A stretch of DNA of 64,000 nucleotides, taken from positions 1-64,000 of the forward strand of contig JAJEFJ010000005.1 of the NCBI GenBank assembly GCA_022820485.1. Reading direction: 5' to 3'. The position numbers were made by a program, and so were the translations under genes. Each line of letters begins with the position of its first letter. Positions within the stretch are counted from its first letter, which is position 1. Below the pieces are notes generated by a model. It did no database searches. It was not told the origin of the DNA and was given only the letters and a program-made list of their open reading frames with translations. Origin of the DNA: Candidatus Latescibacterota bacterium. GTDB lineage: Bacteria; Latescibacterota; UBA2968; UBA8231. Positions 18,983 through 28,052 of this stretch are shown in pieces.

Positions 18983-19375
18983 ATGAGCCAGACCCAGATT
19001 CCCGAGCACCTGATCTACTCGGAAAGCCACGAATGGCTTCAGCTAGAAAGCGACATCGCCACTATCGGCATTACGGATTTCGCGCAAACCGAGTTGGGCG
19101 ACATCGTATTCGCCGAGTTGCCCGAGGTGGGCGAGCACCTCGAACGAGGCGAGGCCTTTGGTACGCTTGAGGCGGTTAAGACCGTCGCCGACCTGATCGC
19201 TCCGGCTTCCGGCGAGGTGCTAGAAGTCAACGACAGCCTCGCCGAAGAAGCCGAACAAATCAACGAAGACCCGTATGGCGGCGGTTGGCTGCTCAAGATC
19301 CGCATCGACGACGCTGCGGACTTGGAGGACTTGCTCAGCGCCCAAGACTACGCCGACCTGATCGCCAACCACTGA
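18983..19375 (+). CDS. gcvH: Glycine cleavage system H protein
   Basis: The 130-residue lipoyl carrier has the family N-terminus (YSESHEWLQLESDIATIGIT), LGDIVFAELPEVGE, the lipoylation motif TLEAVKTVADL (lysine 66) and the typical end NEDPYGGGWLLKIRI. It accepts the aminomethyl group in glycine cleavage. The P and T proteins are not nearby, so it is separated from the rest of the system, or serves as a lipoate relay as in some bacteria. It follows accC by 20 bases and may share its transcript. Confidence 0.95.
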   Translation: MSQTQIPEHLIYSESHEWLQLESDIATIGITDFAQTELGDIVFAELPEVGEHLERGEAFGTLEAVKTVADLIAPASGEVLEVNDSLAEEAEQINEDPYGGGWLLKIRIDDAADLEDLLSAQDYADLIANH

Positions 19376-19506
19376 CCTTGCATCTGTTCACTACAAGTGC
19401 GCTTTTTATGAGGAACGCACATTGCATCATGGGAAACTGGATAATTAATCCAATCCCAAGGGTTGGAACATGCCAAAAGTAGCTTAAATTTAATTAGCTC
19501 TACGCC

Positions 19507-20022
19507 GTGGATAGACTCTTGCTGGAAAGAACCGTACTGGTCCTCAATCAAAACTACGAGCCTCTAAGCGTATGCAGCGTGCGCCGGGCCTTGCTGCTGA
19601 TTTTGCGCGGCAAAGCCGAAGCCGTCGAAAGAATGAACGAGGTGATTCATTCGGTCTCCCAAGACTTTCCGGTGCCCAGCGTCGTCCGCCTCGGGCGCTA
19701 CATCCGCGCGCCGCGCCGACGGGTCGTGCTTTCCAAGCGCAACATCCTCAAGCGCGACAATCACCAATGCCAGTACTGCGGCAGCAAAGAAGGCAAGCTA
19801 ACGGTCGATCACATTGTGCCGCGCACCAAAGGAGGCCAAGGGACTTGGGAAAACCTCGTCTGCGCCTGCGCCCTGTGCAACAACAAGAAAGGCGAACACC
19901 GGCCCGAGCAGGTCGGCCTCGAGCTGCGCAGCAAACCCAAGCGCCCCAATAACGTGAGCTTCATCCGCAATTTCGTTGGCATCGACGATCAGCGCTGGAA
20001 ACCGTATCTTTTTATCGACTAA
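19507..20022 (+). CDS. HNH endonuclease family protein
   Basis: The 171-residue protein begins with the conserved LVLNQNYEPLSVCSVRRALLL segment and carries an HNH zinc-finger nuclease core: CQYCGSKEGKLTVDHIVPR, then ENLVCACALCNNKKGEH. This group is widespread in chromosomes as a stand-alone housekeeping-like HNH protein of unknown target, not tied to restriction. The start is GTG 19507. The 131 bases upstream contain no gene and could hold its promoter. It is followed by scpA after 13 bases. Confidence 0.88.
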   Translation: MDRLLLERTVLVLNQNYEPLSVCSVRRALLLILRGKAEAVERMNEVIHSVSQDFPVPSVVRLGRYIRAPRRRVVLSKRNILKRDNHQCQYCGSKEGKLTVDHIVPRTKGGQGTWENLVCACALCNNKKGEHRPEQVGLELRSKPKRPNNVSFIRNFVGIDDQRWKPYLFID

Positions 20023-20035
20023 GGCAGGCGCTCTT

Positions 20036-20818
20036 ATGGAACGCGACGCAATCGAACAGGAAGAAACGGCTCTCTACGAAGTCAAGCTCGACGTCTTTGA
20101 AGGTCCGATGGACCTATTGCTCTATCTGATCCGCAAAGACGAGTTAGACATCTACGACATTCCCATCGCCCACATCACCACTCAGTACTTGGGATTCTTG
20201 CAACACATCCATCAACTCGACATCGAACAGGCCAGCGACTTCATCCTCATGGCCGCCACCCTGCTGCGGATCAAGTCGCAGATGATGCTGCCCCGCGAAG
20301 AACTCGGTCTCGACGGCGACGGCGAAGAAGACCCACAGGCCGAGTTGATCCGCCGCCTGCTAGAGTACCAGCAATTTAAGGACATTGCCGACTGGCTGGG
20401 CGTGCGCAAAGACGAGCGACGCGACGTGTACCTGCGCCGCCAAGGGCCGGGCGACAGTATCGAGGAGTCAGCCCAGCTCCAGCCCGTATCGCTCTTCGAC
20501 CTATTAGTCGTGTACAAGCACGTGCTCGATACAGTGCCCGAAAACTTGGTCCACCAAATCGTCGAAGAAGAAGTCTCAGTCGCCGAGTGCATCGACTACC
20601 TGCTGGCAGTGCTCGAGCGCAACTCGCGCATCAACTTCATGGACTTGCTCCAAGGCCGCGACCGCCAAGCCCTAATCGCCACCTTCGTCGGGATCCTAGA
20701 ACTGCTCAAGACGCAGCGCGTCCGCGTGCAGCAGGCGCGGCCCTTCGACGAGATCTGGATCGAGCAATCGCCACCCCAACCAACCGCAGCCGGGGCTATT
20801 CAGACCCGTGAGCCGTGA
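20036..20818 (+). CDS. scpA: Segregation and condensation protein A
   Basis: The 260-residue kleisin of the SMC-ScpAB condensin has an N-terminal YEVKLDVFEGPMDLLLYLIR, DIYDIPIAHITTQYL and ASDFILMAATLLRIKSQMML. A winged-helix C-terminus (TFVGILELLKTQRVRVQQ) follows. ATG 20036 is chosen since homology starts there and an upstream start would overlap the HNH gene. Its stop lies inside the start of scpB, so the two partners are translationally coupled. SMC itself is not in the window. Confidence 0.95.
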   Translation: MERDAIEQEETALYEVKLDVFEGPMDLLLYLIRKDELDIYDIPIAHITTQYLGFLQHIHQLDIEQASDFILMAATLLRIKSQMMLPREELGLDGDGEEDPQAELIRRLLEYQQFKDIADWLGVRKDERRDVYLRRQGPGDSIEESAQLQPVSLFDLLVVYKHVLDTVPENLVHQIVEEEVSVAECIDYLLAVLERNSRINFMDLLQGRDRQALIATFVGILELLKTQRVRVQQARPFDEIWIEQSPPQPTAAGAIQTREP

Positions 20819-21464
20819 ACCCACAGCGGCCTCGCGCGACGTCAATCCTGCGCAGGCTCGGGCGATCATTGAGGCCATTCTGCTGACGGCAACCGAGCCG
20901 GTAACCCCGGGTCGCCTCGTTGATCTGCTCGCCGGATACAATGGCCGCGATATCCGCGAGGCCATCGACGCACTCAACGCCCAGTACGAAGCGGCCGGGC
21001 ACGGGATCGAAGTCGTCGAATTGGCCGGCGGCTATCAGCTCGCCTCGCGCCAGCAATGCGCCCCTTGGCTGCGCAAGTACCACAAGACCTCGCGCCAAGT
21101 GCGCCTCACGCCAGCGGGCCTCGAAGTCCTCGCCATCGTCGCCTTCAAGCAGCCGGTCACCCGCGTCGAGATCGACAACATCCGTGGCGTTAGCTCGGCC
21201 AGCGTGTTGCAAACGCTGATGGAACTCAACATGGTCCGCCTCGCCGGCCGCTCCGAGGGCATTGGCAAGCCCATGCTCTTTGGCACGACCCGAGAATTTT
21301 TGGTCCACTTTGGGCTGCGAGGGCTGGGCGAGTTGCCCAAGCCCAAGGAATTAGCAGAACTGCTCGCCGAGGGCCAGCAGCCGACTGCCGCCCGTCAACT
21401 CGCCTCCGAGCTAGACGAGTTGCAAAAACAGGCAGAAGAAGGGAGCGACGATGAACGCTCCTGA
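20808..21464 (+). CDS. scpB: Segregation and condensation protein B
   Basis: The 218-residue winged-helix partner of ScpA has ARAIIEAILLTATEPVTPGRL, GIEVVELAGGYQLASR, LTPAGLEVLAIVAFKQPVTR, EIDNIRGV and the ending GRSEGIGKPMLFGTTREFL. It starts with GTG 20808 inside the scpA end, and overlaps the start of the pseudouridine synthase by 14 bases. Chromosome condensation with SMC-ScpA. Confidence 0.95.
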   Translation: MSREPTAASRDVNPAQARAIIEAILLTATEPVTPGRLVDLLAGYNGRDIREAIDALNAQYEAAGHGIEVVELAGGYQLASRQQCAPWLRKYHKTSRQVRLTPAGLEVLAIVAFKQPVTRVEIDNIRGVSSASVLQTLMELNMVRLAGRSEGIGKPMLFGTTREFLVHFGLRGLGELPKPKELAELLAEGQQPTAARQLASELDELQKQAEEGSDDERS

Positions 21465-22200
21465 GCCGCAAATGCGCCTCAATCGCTTCTTGGCTCGCTG
21501 CGGCGTGGCCTCGCGCCGCCACAGCGATGCGCTGATCCAAAGCGGCGCGGTGCGCATCAATGGCGAGGTAGTAGCCGAGCCGGGGCGAGTGGTCGCAGTA
21601 AGTGCCGATCAAGTAGAGTGCCGCGGCCGGGTCCTCACCCTGCCCGGCCAGTACGAATACGTGCTTTTGCACAAACCAGCCGGATATCTAGTCACTCGCA
21701 CCGACCCACGCGACCGGCCCACGGTCTTCGACCTTTTGCCCGACCTCCACCCAGGCACCGTGCCCGTAGGTCGTCTCGACCTCGACACCACCGGACTTTT
21801 GCTACTGACCGACGATGGTGCCCTCGGCCACCGGCTGCTGCACCCGCGCTTTGTCGTCGCCAAGCGCTATGAGGCCGTCGTCAGCGGCGACCCGCACGAA
21901 GACCAGCTCGACCGGCTACGCGAAGGCATCGCGCTCGGCGACGGGCCTACCGCACCGGCTCAGATCCACGTCGAGGAGCGCTGGCGCAGCGGTTGGCACA
22001 AACGGGCGCGGCTGAGCCTTTGCATTCACGAGGGGCGCAAGCGCCAAGTTCGCCGCATGCTCCGCGCCGTCGGCTATCCGGTGCGGCAATTGACGCGAGT
22101 CGAATTTGCCGGGCTGACCCTCGGCCCGCTCGCCGCCGGCCAGCACCGTCGGCTCAGCCCCGAGGAGGTCCGCCAACTCAAAGCCGAGGTCGGCTTGTGA
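21451..22200 (+). CDS. rluB: RsuA/RluB/E/F family 23S rRNA pseudouridine synthase
   Basis: The 249-residue protein has an N-terminal S4 RNA-binding domain (MRLNRFLARCGVASRRHSD, GAVRINGE) and a catalytic domain with LHKPAGYLVTRTD and the RsuA-family motif GRLDLDTTGLLLLTDDG, where D110 is the catalytic aspartate. It ends with the RKRQVRRMLRAVGYPVRQL motif. RluB is the closest guess because of the scpB-rluB-cmk neighbourhood; the exact uridine is inferred. It overlaps both neighbours. Confidence 0.92.
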   Translation: MNAPEPQMRLNRFLARCGVASRRHSDALIQSGAVRINGEVVAEPGRVVAVSADQVECRGRVLTLPGQYEYVLLHKPAGYLVTRTDPRDRPTVFDLLPDLHPGTVPVGRLDLDTTGLLLLTDDGALGHRLLHPRFVVAKRYEAVVSGDPHEDQLDRLREGIALGDGPTAPAQIHVEERWRSGWHKRARLSLCIHEGRKRQVRRMLRAVGYPVRQLTRVEFAGLTLGPLAAGQHRRLSPEEVRQLKAEVGL

Positions 22201-22868
22201 AACAGCGCGGGCTAGTCATCGCCATCGACGGCACTGTCGGCACCGGCAAGACGACCACGGCCCGGCGGGTGGCCGAGCGGCTGGGCTATCGCCACCTCGA
22301 CACCGGAGCCATGTACCGAGCCGTGACCTTAGCGGCGACCCATCGTGGGGTGGCACCCGAGGACGAGGACGCGCTAGAGGCCCTATTGGCGACTGCGACC
22401 ATAGATTTGGACTCTGGCCGGGGGCGCGTCCTGCTCGACGGACAGGACATCAGCGAGGCCATCCGCCAGCCCGACATCACCCGCCGGGTGGTCGCATACG
22501 CAAACGTGCCCTTGGTGCGCCACTCCCTAGTCGCCCAGCAACAGCAGTTGGGTCGAGAAGGCGGGGTGGTCGCCGAAGGGCGCGACATAGCCTCGGTGGT
22601 TTTTCCCGACGCCGAGCTAAAAATCGCCTTGGTCGCCGACCTCAATGAGCGCGCCCGGCGGCGGCATCGGGAATTGACTACTAAAGGAGTATGCATCACA
22701 TTGGAACAGGTCCGTTCCGACATTCAAACCCGGGATCGGCAAGACGCCGCGCGCGACTACGGAGGTACGAGCGCGGCAGACGAGATCGTCGCAATCGACA
22801 CGACTCGCATGACTTTGGCAGACCAAGTCGATTGCGTCGTCGCATTGGCCCGCCAACGCGGAGCCTAA
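22197..22868 (+). CDS. cmk: Cytidylate kinase
   Basis: The 223-residue kinase has the P-loop DGTVGTGKTT (residues 11-20), LGYRHLDTGAMYRAVTL, the LVAQQQQLGREGGVVAEGRD region and the AELKIALVADLNERARRRH lid. It phosphorylates CMP and dCMP. I chose GTG 22197 (GTGA overlap with the rluB stop) because the kinase homology begins there; a longer frame to 21993 only reads through rluB. It precedes rpsA, a common order. Confidence 0.95.
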   Translation: MKQRGLVIAIDGTVGTGKTTTARRVAERLGYRHLDTGAMYRAVTLAATHRGVAPEDEDALEALLATATIDLDSGRGRVLLDGQDISEAIRQPDITRRVVAYANVPLVRHSLVAQQQQLGREGGVVAEGRDIASVVFPDAELKIALVADLNERARRRHRELTTKGVCITLEQVRSDIQTRDRQDAARDYGGTSAADEIVAIDTTRMTLADQVDCVVALARQRGA

Positions 22869-22949
22869 CGCTGGTGCGGAAAGCCCGCGCCAATATCACA
22901 CTAGGCGAAGTGCGCGCTTCGCCTTAACCTTTTTGAGGATCTGCGCAAC

Positions 22950-24746
22950 ATGACCGAAGAAACCACAGTAACAGCAGAGCCGCAGGAAGCTCCTGTGTAC
23001 GGCAACGTCAGCGTCGAAGAGCTGGAAAAACCCGAGTACGATCAGGACCAATACGACGAACTTATGGCCCTCTACGAGGAGAGCATCTCCGGCATCAAAG
23101 AGGGCCAAATCGTCAAGGGCACAGTCGTCTCCATCGGCCCCAGTGAAGTGATGGTCGATATCGGCTTCAAGTCCGAAGGCGCGGTGTCGATCAAGGAGTT
23201 TTCCGACTCCGAGTCCATTGAGCAAGGCCAAGAAATCGAGGTCTTCTTAGAGGACGTCGAAGACCAAGAGGGCCAAGTTGTGCTCTCCAAGCAAAAGGCC
23301 GACTTCATGCGGGTCTGGGATTTGATCAAGGATGCCCACGACACCGGCAACACGGTCGAGGGCCGACTGATGCGGCGCATCAAGGGCGGCATCGTCGTCA
23401 ACCTCTTTGGCGTCGAGGCCTTTCTGCCCGGCTCGCAGATCGACATCCGCCAAGTCAAAAACTTCGACCAGTTCATCGGCCACCAGTTCCCCTTCAAGAT
23501 CATCAAGCTCAACAAGGCGCGGCGCAACATCGTCGTCTCGCGCCGCGCCGTGCTAGAAGAAGAGCGCGCGCGGATGCGCGAGGAGATCGTCAAGGTGTTA
23601 GAGGAAGGCCAGATCCGCGAGGGCGTCGTCAAAAACATCACCGACTTCGGCGCTTTCATTGACTTGGGCGGCGTCGATGGCTTGCTCCACATCACCGACA
23701 TGTCGTGGGGGCGCGTCAACCACCCCTCGGAGTTGGTCTCCATCGGCGACCGCATCAAGGTCAAGGTGCTCAGCTACGACCGCAAACGCGAGCGCATCTC
23801 CTTGGGGCTGAAGCAGCTAACAGCCCATCCGTGGGAGAACATCGAGAAGAAGTACCCGATTGAGAGCCAAGTGCGCGGCAAGGTGGTCTCCATCACCGAC
23901 TACGGGGCCTTCGTCGAGCTAGAAGAGGGCATCGAGGGTCTAGTCCACATCTCCGAGATGTCTTGGACCCAGCACGTGCGCCATCCTTCCAAGCTGGTCA
24001 ACATCGGCGACATCGTCGAGGTCAAGGTGCTCAAGATCGACAGCGAGAACCAGAAGATCTCTCTGGGCATGAAGCAAACCGAGGACGATCCTTGGGATAC
24101 CCTCGACACCAAGTATCCCCCTGGCACCAAAATCGAGGGCACGGTATGTAGCCTGACTAACTTCGGGGCCTTCGTCGAGTTGGAGGAAAACATCGACGGG
24201 CTGGTCCACATTTCGGATATGTCTTGGACCAAGCGCATTCGCCAAGCCAGCGAGATGTTCAAAAAGGGCGACGTGATCCCCGTGGTCGTCACCGAAATCG
24301 ACATCAAGCGCCGTCGCATTTCGCTCAGCCATAAGGATGCCTTTGAAAATCCCTGGCCTCGCTTTGCCGAGCAATACGCCGTAGGTGTCGAGATGCGGGG
24401 CGCGATCTCGCGGCTGCTCGAGCGCGGCGTGGTCGTCTCGCTCGTCGATGAAGTCGATGGCTTCGTGCCGCTGTCGCATTTGGCCATCGAGGGATTGCAA
24501 ACCCCGCGTCAGAGCTTTGCCGAAGGGCAGGAGCTTCCGCTAGAGGTCATCGAGTTCGACAAGAACCAAAAAAAGATCGTCCTCAGCGTGCGCGAGTACT
24601 TCAAGGACAAGGACCAAGCCGACTACGAAGCCTACTTAGCCGAGCATCCCGTCCAAGAGGTCGTCGCCGAGGAGACCGACGAGGACAAGGACGATGAGAT
24701 GGAGAGCTGGGGCGACGTCCACGACGAAGAGCAAGACGAGTCGTAA
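22950..24746 (+). CDS. rpsA: 30S ribosomal protein S1
   Basis: The 598-residue protein contains six S1 RNA-binding repeats. Repeats 3-5 are clearest (VKNITDFGAFIDLGGVDGLL, VVSITDYGAFVELEEGIEGL, VCSLTNFGAFVELEENIDGL), each followed by ISDMSWT-type and KVLxxDxxxxRISLG motifs. The N-terminal acidic extension and an acidic tail (DEDKDDEMESWGDV) flank them. It binds mRNA leaders during initiation. A hairpin terminator follows at 24767-24803. Confidence 0.97.
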   Translation: MTEETTVTAEPQEAPVYGNVSVEELEKPEYDQDQYDELMALYEESISGIKEGQIVKGTVVSIGPSEVMVDIGFKSEGAVSIKEFSDSESIEQGQEIEVFLEDVEDQEGQVVLSKQKADFMRVWDLIKDAHDTGNTVEGRLMRRIKGGIVVNLFGVEAFLPGSQIDIRQVKNFDQFIGHQFPFKIIKLNKARRNIVVSRRAVLEEERARMREEIVKVLEEGQIREGVVKNITDFGAFIDLGGVDGLLHITDMSWGRVNHPSELVSIGDRIKVKVLSYDRKRERISLGLKQLTAHPWENIEKKYPIESQVRGKVVSITDYGAFVELEEGIEGLVHISEMSWTQHVRHPSKLVNIGDIVEVKVLKIDSENQKISLGMKQTEDDPWDTLDTKYPPGTKIEGTVCSLTNFGAFVELEENIDGLVHISDMSWTKRIRQASEMFKKGDVIPVVVTEIDIKRRRISLSHKDAFENPWPRFAEQYAVGVEMRGAISRLLERGVVVSLVDEVDGFVPLSHLAIEGLQTPRQSFAEGQELPLEVIEFDKNQKKIVLSVREYFKDKDQADYEAYLAEHPVQEVVAEETDEDKDDEMESWGDVHDEEQDES

Positions 24747-24766
24747 GCTCCGCAGCAACAACCAAG

Positions 24767-24803
24767 CGCGGTGGGACGAACAATCGTTCCACCGCGTTTT
24801 TAT
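24767..24803 (+). terminator. Intrinsic terminator after rpsA
   Basis: Stem CGCGGTGG (24767-24774) / CCACCGCG (24789-24796), extended inward to about 13 bp with one G-U pair and a four-base loop, followed by TTTTTATTTT. It lies between rpsA and the mutS start. Confidence 0.9.
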
Positions 24804-24834
24804 TTTCCCACCCCTATTCCCTACCCCCCCAATC

Positions 24835-27480
24835 ATGTCACCGAGAGCCAAACGCACGCCGGGCGGCAAACTCACGCCGGCGATGGAGCAGTACCTGCAC
24901 TTTAAGCGTCAGCACCCCGACGCGATTCTCTTCTTCCGCATGGGCGATTTCTACGAGATGTTTTTCGACGACGCCAAAGAGGCCGCCCACCTTTTGGGCC
25001 TTACCTTGACGGCGCGCAACCACGGCAAGGCTTCCGGCGATGTGCCCTTAGCGGGCGTGCCCCATCACGCCATGGAAGGCTATCTGGCCAAACTCATCCA
25101 ACTCGGGCGCAAGGTCGCCATCTGCGAGCAGGTCGAAGATCCCAAAAAGGCCAAGGGCGTGGTCAAGCGCGACGTAGTCGAAGTCGTCTCTCCGGGCACG
25201 GCACTTTCCGACGCCATGCTCGACCAGCAGCGCAACAACTTCCTCGTCGGCCTCTGGCCCCACTCCAACCACGTCGGCCTCGCCAGCGTCGATTTGTCAA
25301 CCGGCGACTTCGCACTCGACGAGATTCCCATCCCCGATCTCGCCGACGAGTTGGAGAGCTTGGGACCGGCCGAGTTGCTCATCGCCGAAGGAGCCAACCA
25401 GCAGTGGGTCGCCACCCTGCAAAACGCCCTGCCGCGCGTGGCGCTCAGTCGCCTCGCGGACTGGCACTTCGCCGCGGATACCGCGTACGAAACCCTCACC
25501 AGCCAGCTCCGCGTCCAGACGCTGAAGGGCTTTGGCTGCGAGGACATGGAGGCCGCGATCCGCGCCGGTGGGGCGACGGTAGCTTATTTACGCGAAAACC
25601 AGCGCGGCGCAGTCGAGCACATCAACCGCCTCCAGCGCAAGTACCGCGAGCACTTTGCCCTCATCGACGCCACAGCCCAGCGCAACCTAGAACTGCTCGC
25701 CAATCGCCAAGACGGGGGCCGCGCCAACACCTTACTCGAAATCCTCGACCGCACCCGCACCCCTATGGGTGCGCGTCTGTTGCGCCAATGGGTCGCCCAG
25801 CCGCTCAAGTCCCCACCCTTAATCAACGCCCGCTTAGAAGCTGTTGACGAACTCCTAAACCAGCGCGAGATCCGCCGCACCCTCGGCCAATGCCTAGAGC
25901 AAGTTGGCGACCTAGAGCGGCTGATCGCGCGGATCTGTTGCCTGCGGGCCAACGCCCGCGACATGGTGGCCCTCGCCCGCTCGCTCGACCTCGCGCCCGC
26001 CATCGGCACCGCGCTATCCCCAGCGCAGAGCGCGCTCTTGCAAGAGCTATGCTCCAAGGGGCTACCCGACGTCAGCGAATTGGTCGCCGAAATCCTCGGT
26101 GCCCTCGTCGATGCACCCCCGGCGACTCTGACCGACGGCGGCCTAATCCGCGACGGCTATCACCCAGACGTCGATCAGTTGCGGCAGATCGCTCGCGGCG
26201 GCAAGGACTACATCGCCCGCTTGCAGGCCACCGAGCGCGAGCGCACCGGCATTGCCTCGCTCAAGATCGGCTACAACCAAGTCTTTGGCTACTACATCGA
26301 AATCAGCAAGGCCAACCTCGACAAAGCCCCCGCCGAGTACCATCGCAAACAGACCTTGACCAACGCCGAGCGCTTCATCACGCCCGAGCTAAAGGAGTAC
26401 GAGGAAAAGGTCCTAGGGGCCGAGGATCGCCTCAAAGAGCTGGAGAACGAGCTGTTCTTGGCCCTGCGCGATCGCGCCGCCCGCTGGACACCCCAAGTCC
26501 AGCAGATCGCCCGCGCCATCGCCCGCATCGACGTGCTGTATTCCCTCGCCGAAGTCGCCGCGAGCGAGTCCTACACCCGGCCCCAAGTAGATGACGGCCA
26601 GCTAATCAACATCCGCGACGGCCGCCACCCGGTCGTCGAGCGCCAACTCCGCACGGGCCGCTTCGTGCCCAACGACGTGCGCCTCGACGCCAACGGGGCG
26701 CAGATCATGCTCATCACCGGCCCGAACATGGCCGGCAAGAGCACCATCATTCGGCAAGTGGGTCTCATTGCGCTGATGGCGCAGATGGGCAGCTTCGTGC
26801 CCGCACGCCAAGCCACCATCGGCGTGGTCGATCGCATTTTCACCCGCGTGGGCGCATCCGACAACCTCGCTGGTGGCGAGAGCACCTTCATGGTGGAGAT
26901 GCACGAGGCCGCCAATATCCTCAACAACGCCACCAGCCGCAGCCTGCTCCTCATCGACGAGCTTGGCCGCGGCACGAGCACCTTCGACGGCCTGAGCATT
27001 GCCTGGGCCATTGTCGAATACCTGCACCAGCACCGTGCGGTCCACCCGCGCACCCTTTTTGCCACGCACTACCACGAGATGACCGAACTCGAAAGCCACC
27101 TAGAGCGCGTCGTCAACTTCAACGTCCAAGTGCGCGAAGAAGGCGACCGCGTGGTGTTCCTCCACCGCCTAGCCCCGGGGTCAGCAGACCAAAGCTACGG
27201 CATCAACGTCGCGCAGATGGCCGGGATGCCAGCCCAAGTCGTAGCCCGCGCCCAAGAAATCCTCGCCCGCCTCGAAAAAGACCAGATCGACACCAAGGAC
27301 ATCCATCACGTGCGCGAGCCCCCTCTTCCACCCTTCCAGCAGCAACTCCCCCTTTTCTCCACTGCGCCGGATGCGCCGTGGGTAGCAGAGTTGCGGGACA
27401 TGGACCTCAGCCAGATTACGCCGCTGCAGGCGTTGCTCAAGCTAAATGAGTGGAAAGAGAACATTGAGAATGGGGAATAA
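24835..27480 (+). CDS. mutS: DNA mismatch repair protein MutS
   Basis: The 881-residue protein has the mismatch-reading N-terminal domain (FRMGDFYEMFFDDA, containing the Phe-x-Glu motif), connector, core and clamp domains. The ATPase has Walker A TGPNMAGKST (about residue 629), GGESTFMVEMHE, Walker B LLIDELGRGTSTFDG and FATHYHEMTELE. It is full length. ATG 24835 follows the rpsA terminator; a start upstream would overlap the terminator. MutL is not in the window. The stop overlaps an ATG of the following accessory cluster. Confidence 0.97.
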   Translation: MSPRAKRTPGGKLTPAMEQYLHFKRQHPDAILFFRMGDFYEMFFDDAKEAAHLLGLTLTARNHGKASGDVPLAGVPHHAMEGYLAKLIQLGRKVAICEQVEDPKKAKGVVKRDVVEVVSPGTALSDAMLDQQRNNFLVGLWPHSNHVGLASVDLSTGDFALDEIPIPDLADELESLGPAELLIAEGANQQWVATLQNALPRVALSRLADWHFAADTAYETLTSQLRVQTLKGFGCEDMEAAIRAGGATVAYLRENQRGAVEHINRLQRKYREHFALIDATAQRNLELLANRQDGGRANTLLEILDRTRTPMGARLLRQWVAQPLKSPPLINARLEAVDELLNQREIRRTLGQCLEQVGDLERLIARICCLRANARDMVALARSLDLAPAIGTALSPAQSALLQELCSKGLPDVSELVAEILGALVDAPPATLTDGGLIRDGYHPDVDQLRQIARGGKDYIARLQATERERTGIASLKIGYNQVFGYYIEISKANLDKAPAEYHRKQTLTNAERFITPELKEYEEKVLGAEDRLKELENELFLALRDRAARWTPQVQQIARAIARIDVLYSLAEVAASESYTRPQVDDGQLINIRDGRHPVVERQLRTGRFVPNDVRLDANGAQIMLITGPNMAGKSTIIRQVGLIALMAQMGSFVPARQATIGVVDRIFTRVGASDNLAGGESTFMVEMHEAANILNNATSRSLLLIDELGRGTSTFDGLSIAWAIVEYLHQHRAVHPRTLFATHYHEMTELESHLERVVNFNVQVREEGDRVVFLHRLAPGSADQSYGINVAQMAGMPAQVVARAQEILARLEKDQIDTKDIHHVREPPLPPFQQQLPLFSTAPDAPWVAELRDMDLSQITPLQALLKLNEWKENIENGE

Positions 27481-27503
27481 TGAAGCCTAGCGGAGGCAGC
27501 ACC

Positions 27504-27794
27504 ATGATTCAGCCGACCGAAGTCCACCCACGAGCGGGCTACCGCATTTGGCTTCGATATGCAGATGGCGTCGCCGGTGAGATCGACTTGTCGCACCTTG
27601 CTGGAAAGGGCGTGTTCAAAATTTGGGACGAGCCAAGATATTTCGCAAAGGTGCATATAACTCCCCACAGAGCCATCGCTTGGGACGATGACATTGAGCT
27701 TTGCGCCGATGCGCTGTACATGGAACTCACGGGTAAATCTATTGAGGAAGTGATGCCCGGCGTGAAGCAGGTAATGCAGAGCCGCGATGCCTGA
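27504..27794 (+). CDS. DUF2442 domain protein
   Basis: The 96-residue protein has the DUF2442 pattern: a short N-terminus, GYRIWLRYADGVAGEIDLSHL, GKGVFKIWDE, a Trp-containing strand (AIAWDDDIELCADALYMEL) and a short tail. ATG 27504 with GGAGG seven bases upstream is preferred over the ATG at 27480. It overlaps the DUF4160 gene by eight bases. The DUF2442/DUF4160 pair is often found near toxin-antitoxin and mobile loci; its mode of action is not established. A matching DUF2442 remnant lies at 11908-11961. Confidence 0.88.
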   Translation: MIQPTEVHPRAGYRIWLRYADGVAGEIDLSHLAGKGVFKIWDEPRYFAKVHITPHRAIAWDDDIELCADALYMELTGKSIEEVMPGVKQVMQSRDA

Positions 27795-28047
27795 AATTTG
27801 TAGATTCTATGGGATCAGCATTCGCATTAACTTTCGCGACCACAATCCGCCTCATTTTCACGCGCTGTACGGTGAACATGAAGCTGTCATAGAGATAAAC
27901 AGCATCAACGTGGTGGAAGGGCGGCTTCCCGCCCGCGCTCGCCGTCTTGTGGTGGAATGGGCATCCCTTCACCAAGAAGAACTGATGGCAGCTTGGATAC
28001 GTGCGCAGCATTTGGAACCGCCCGGCAGAATCGCGCCGTTGGAGTAA
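27787..28047 (+). CDS. DUF4160 domain protein
   Basis: The 86-residue protein matches DUF4160 throughout: PEICRFYGISIRINFRDHNP, PHFHALYGEHEAVIEIN, LPARARRLVVEWASLHQEEL, and the AAWIRAQ ending. The conserved HxH-type segment (HNPPHFHA) is intact. It overlaps DUF2442 upstream and lies five bases before the second hsdS, so the block is likely one transcript. The function is unknown; it is inferred to act with DUF2442. Confidence 0.9.
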   Translation: MPEICRFYGISIRINFRDHNPPHFHALYGEHEAVIEINSINVVEGRLPARARRLVVEWASLHQEELMAAWIRAQHLEPPGRIAPLE

Positions 28048-28052
28048 GTTTT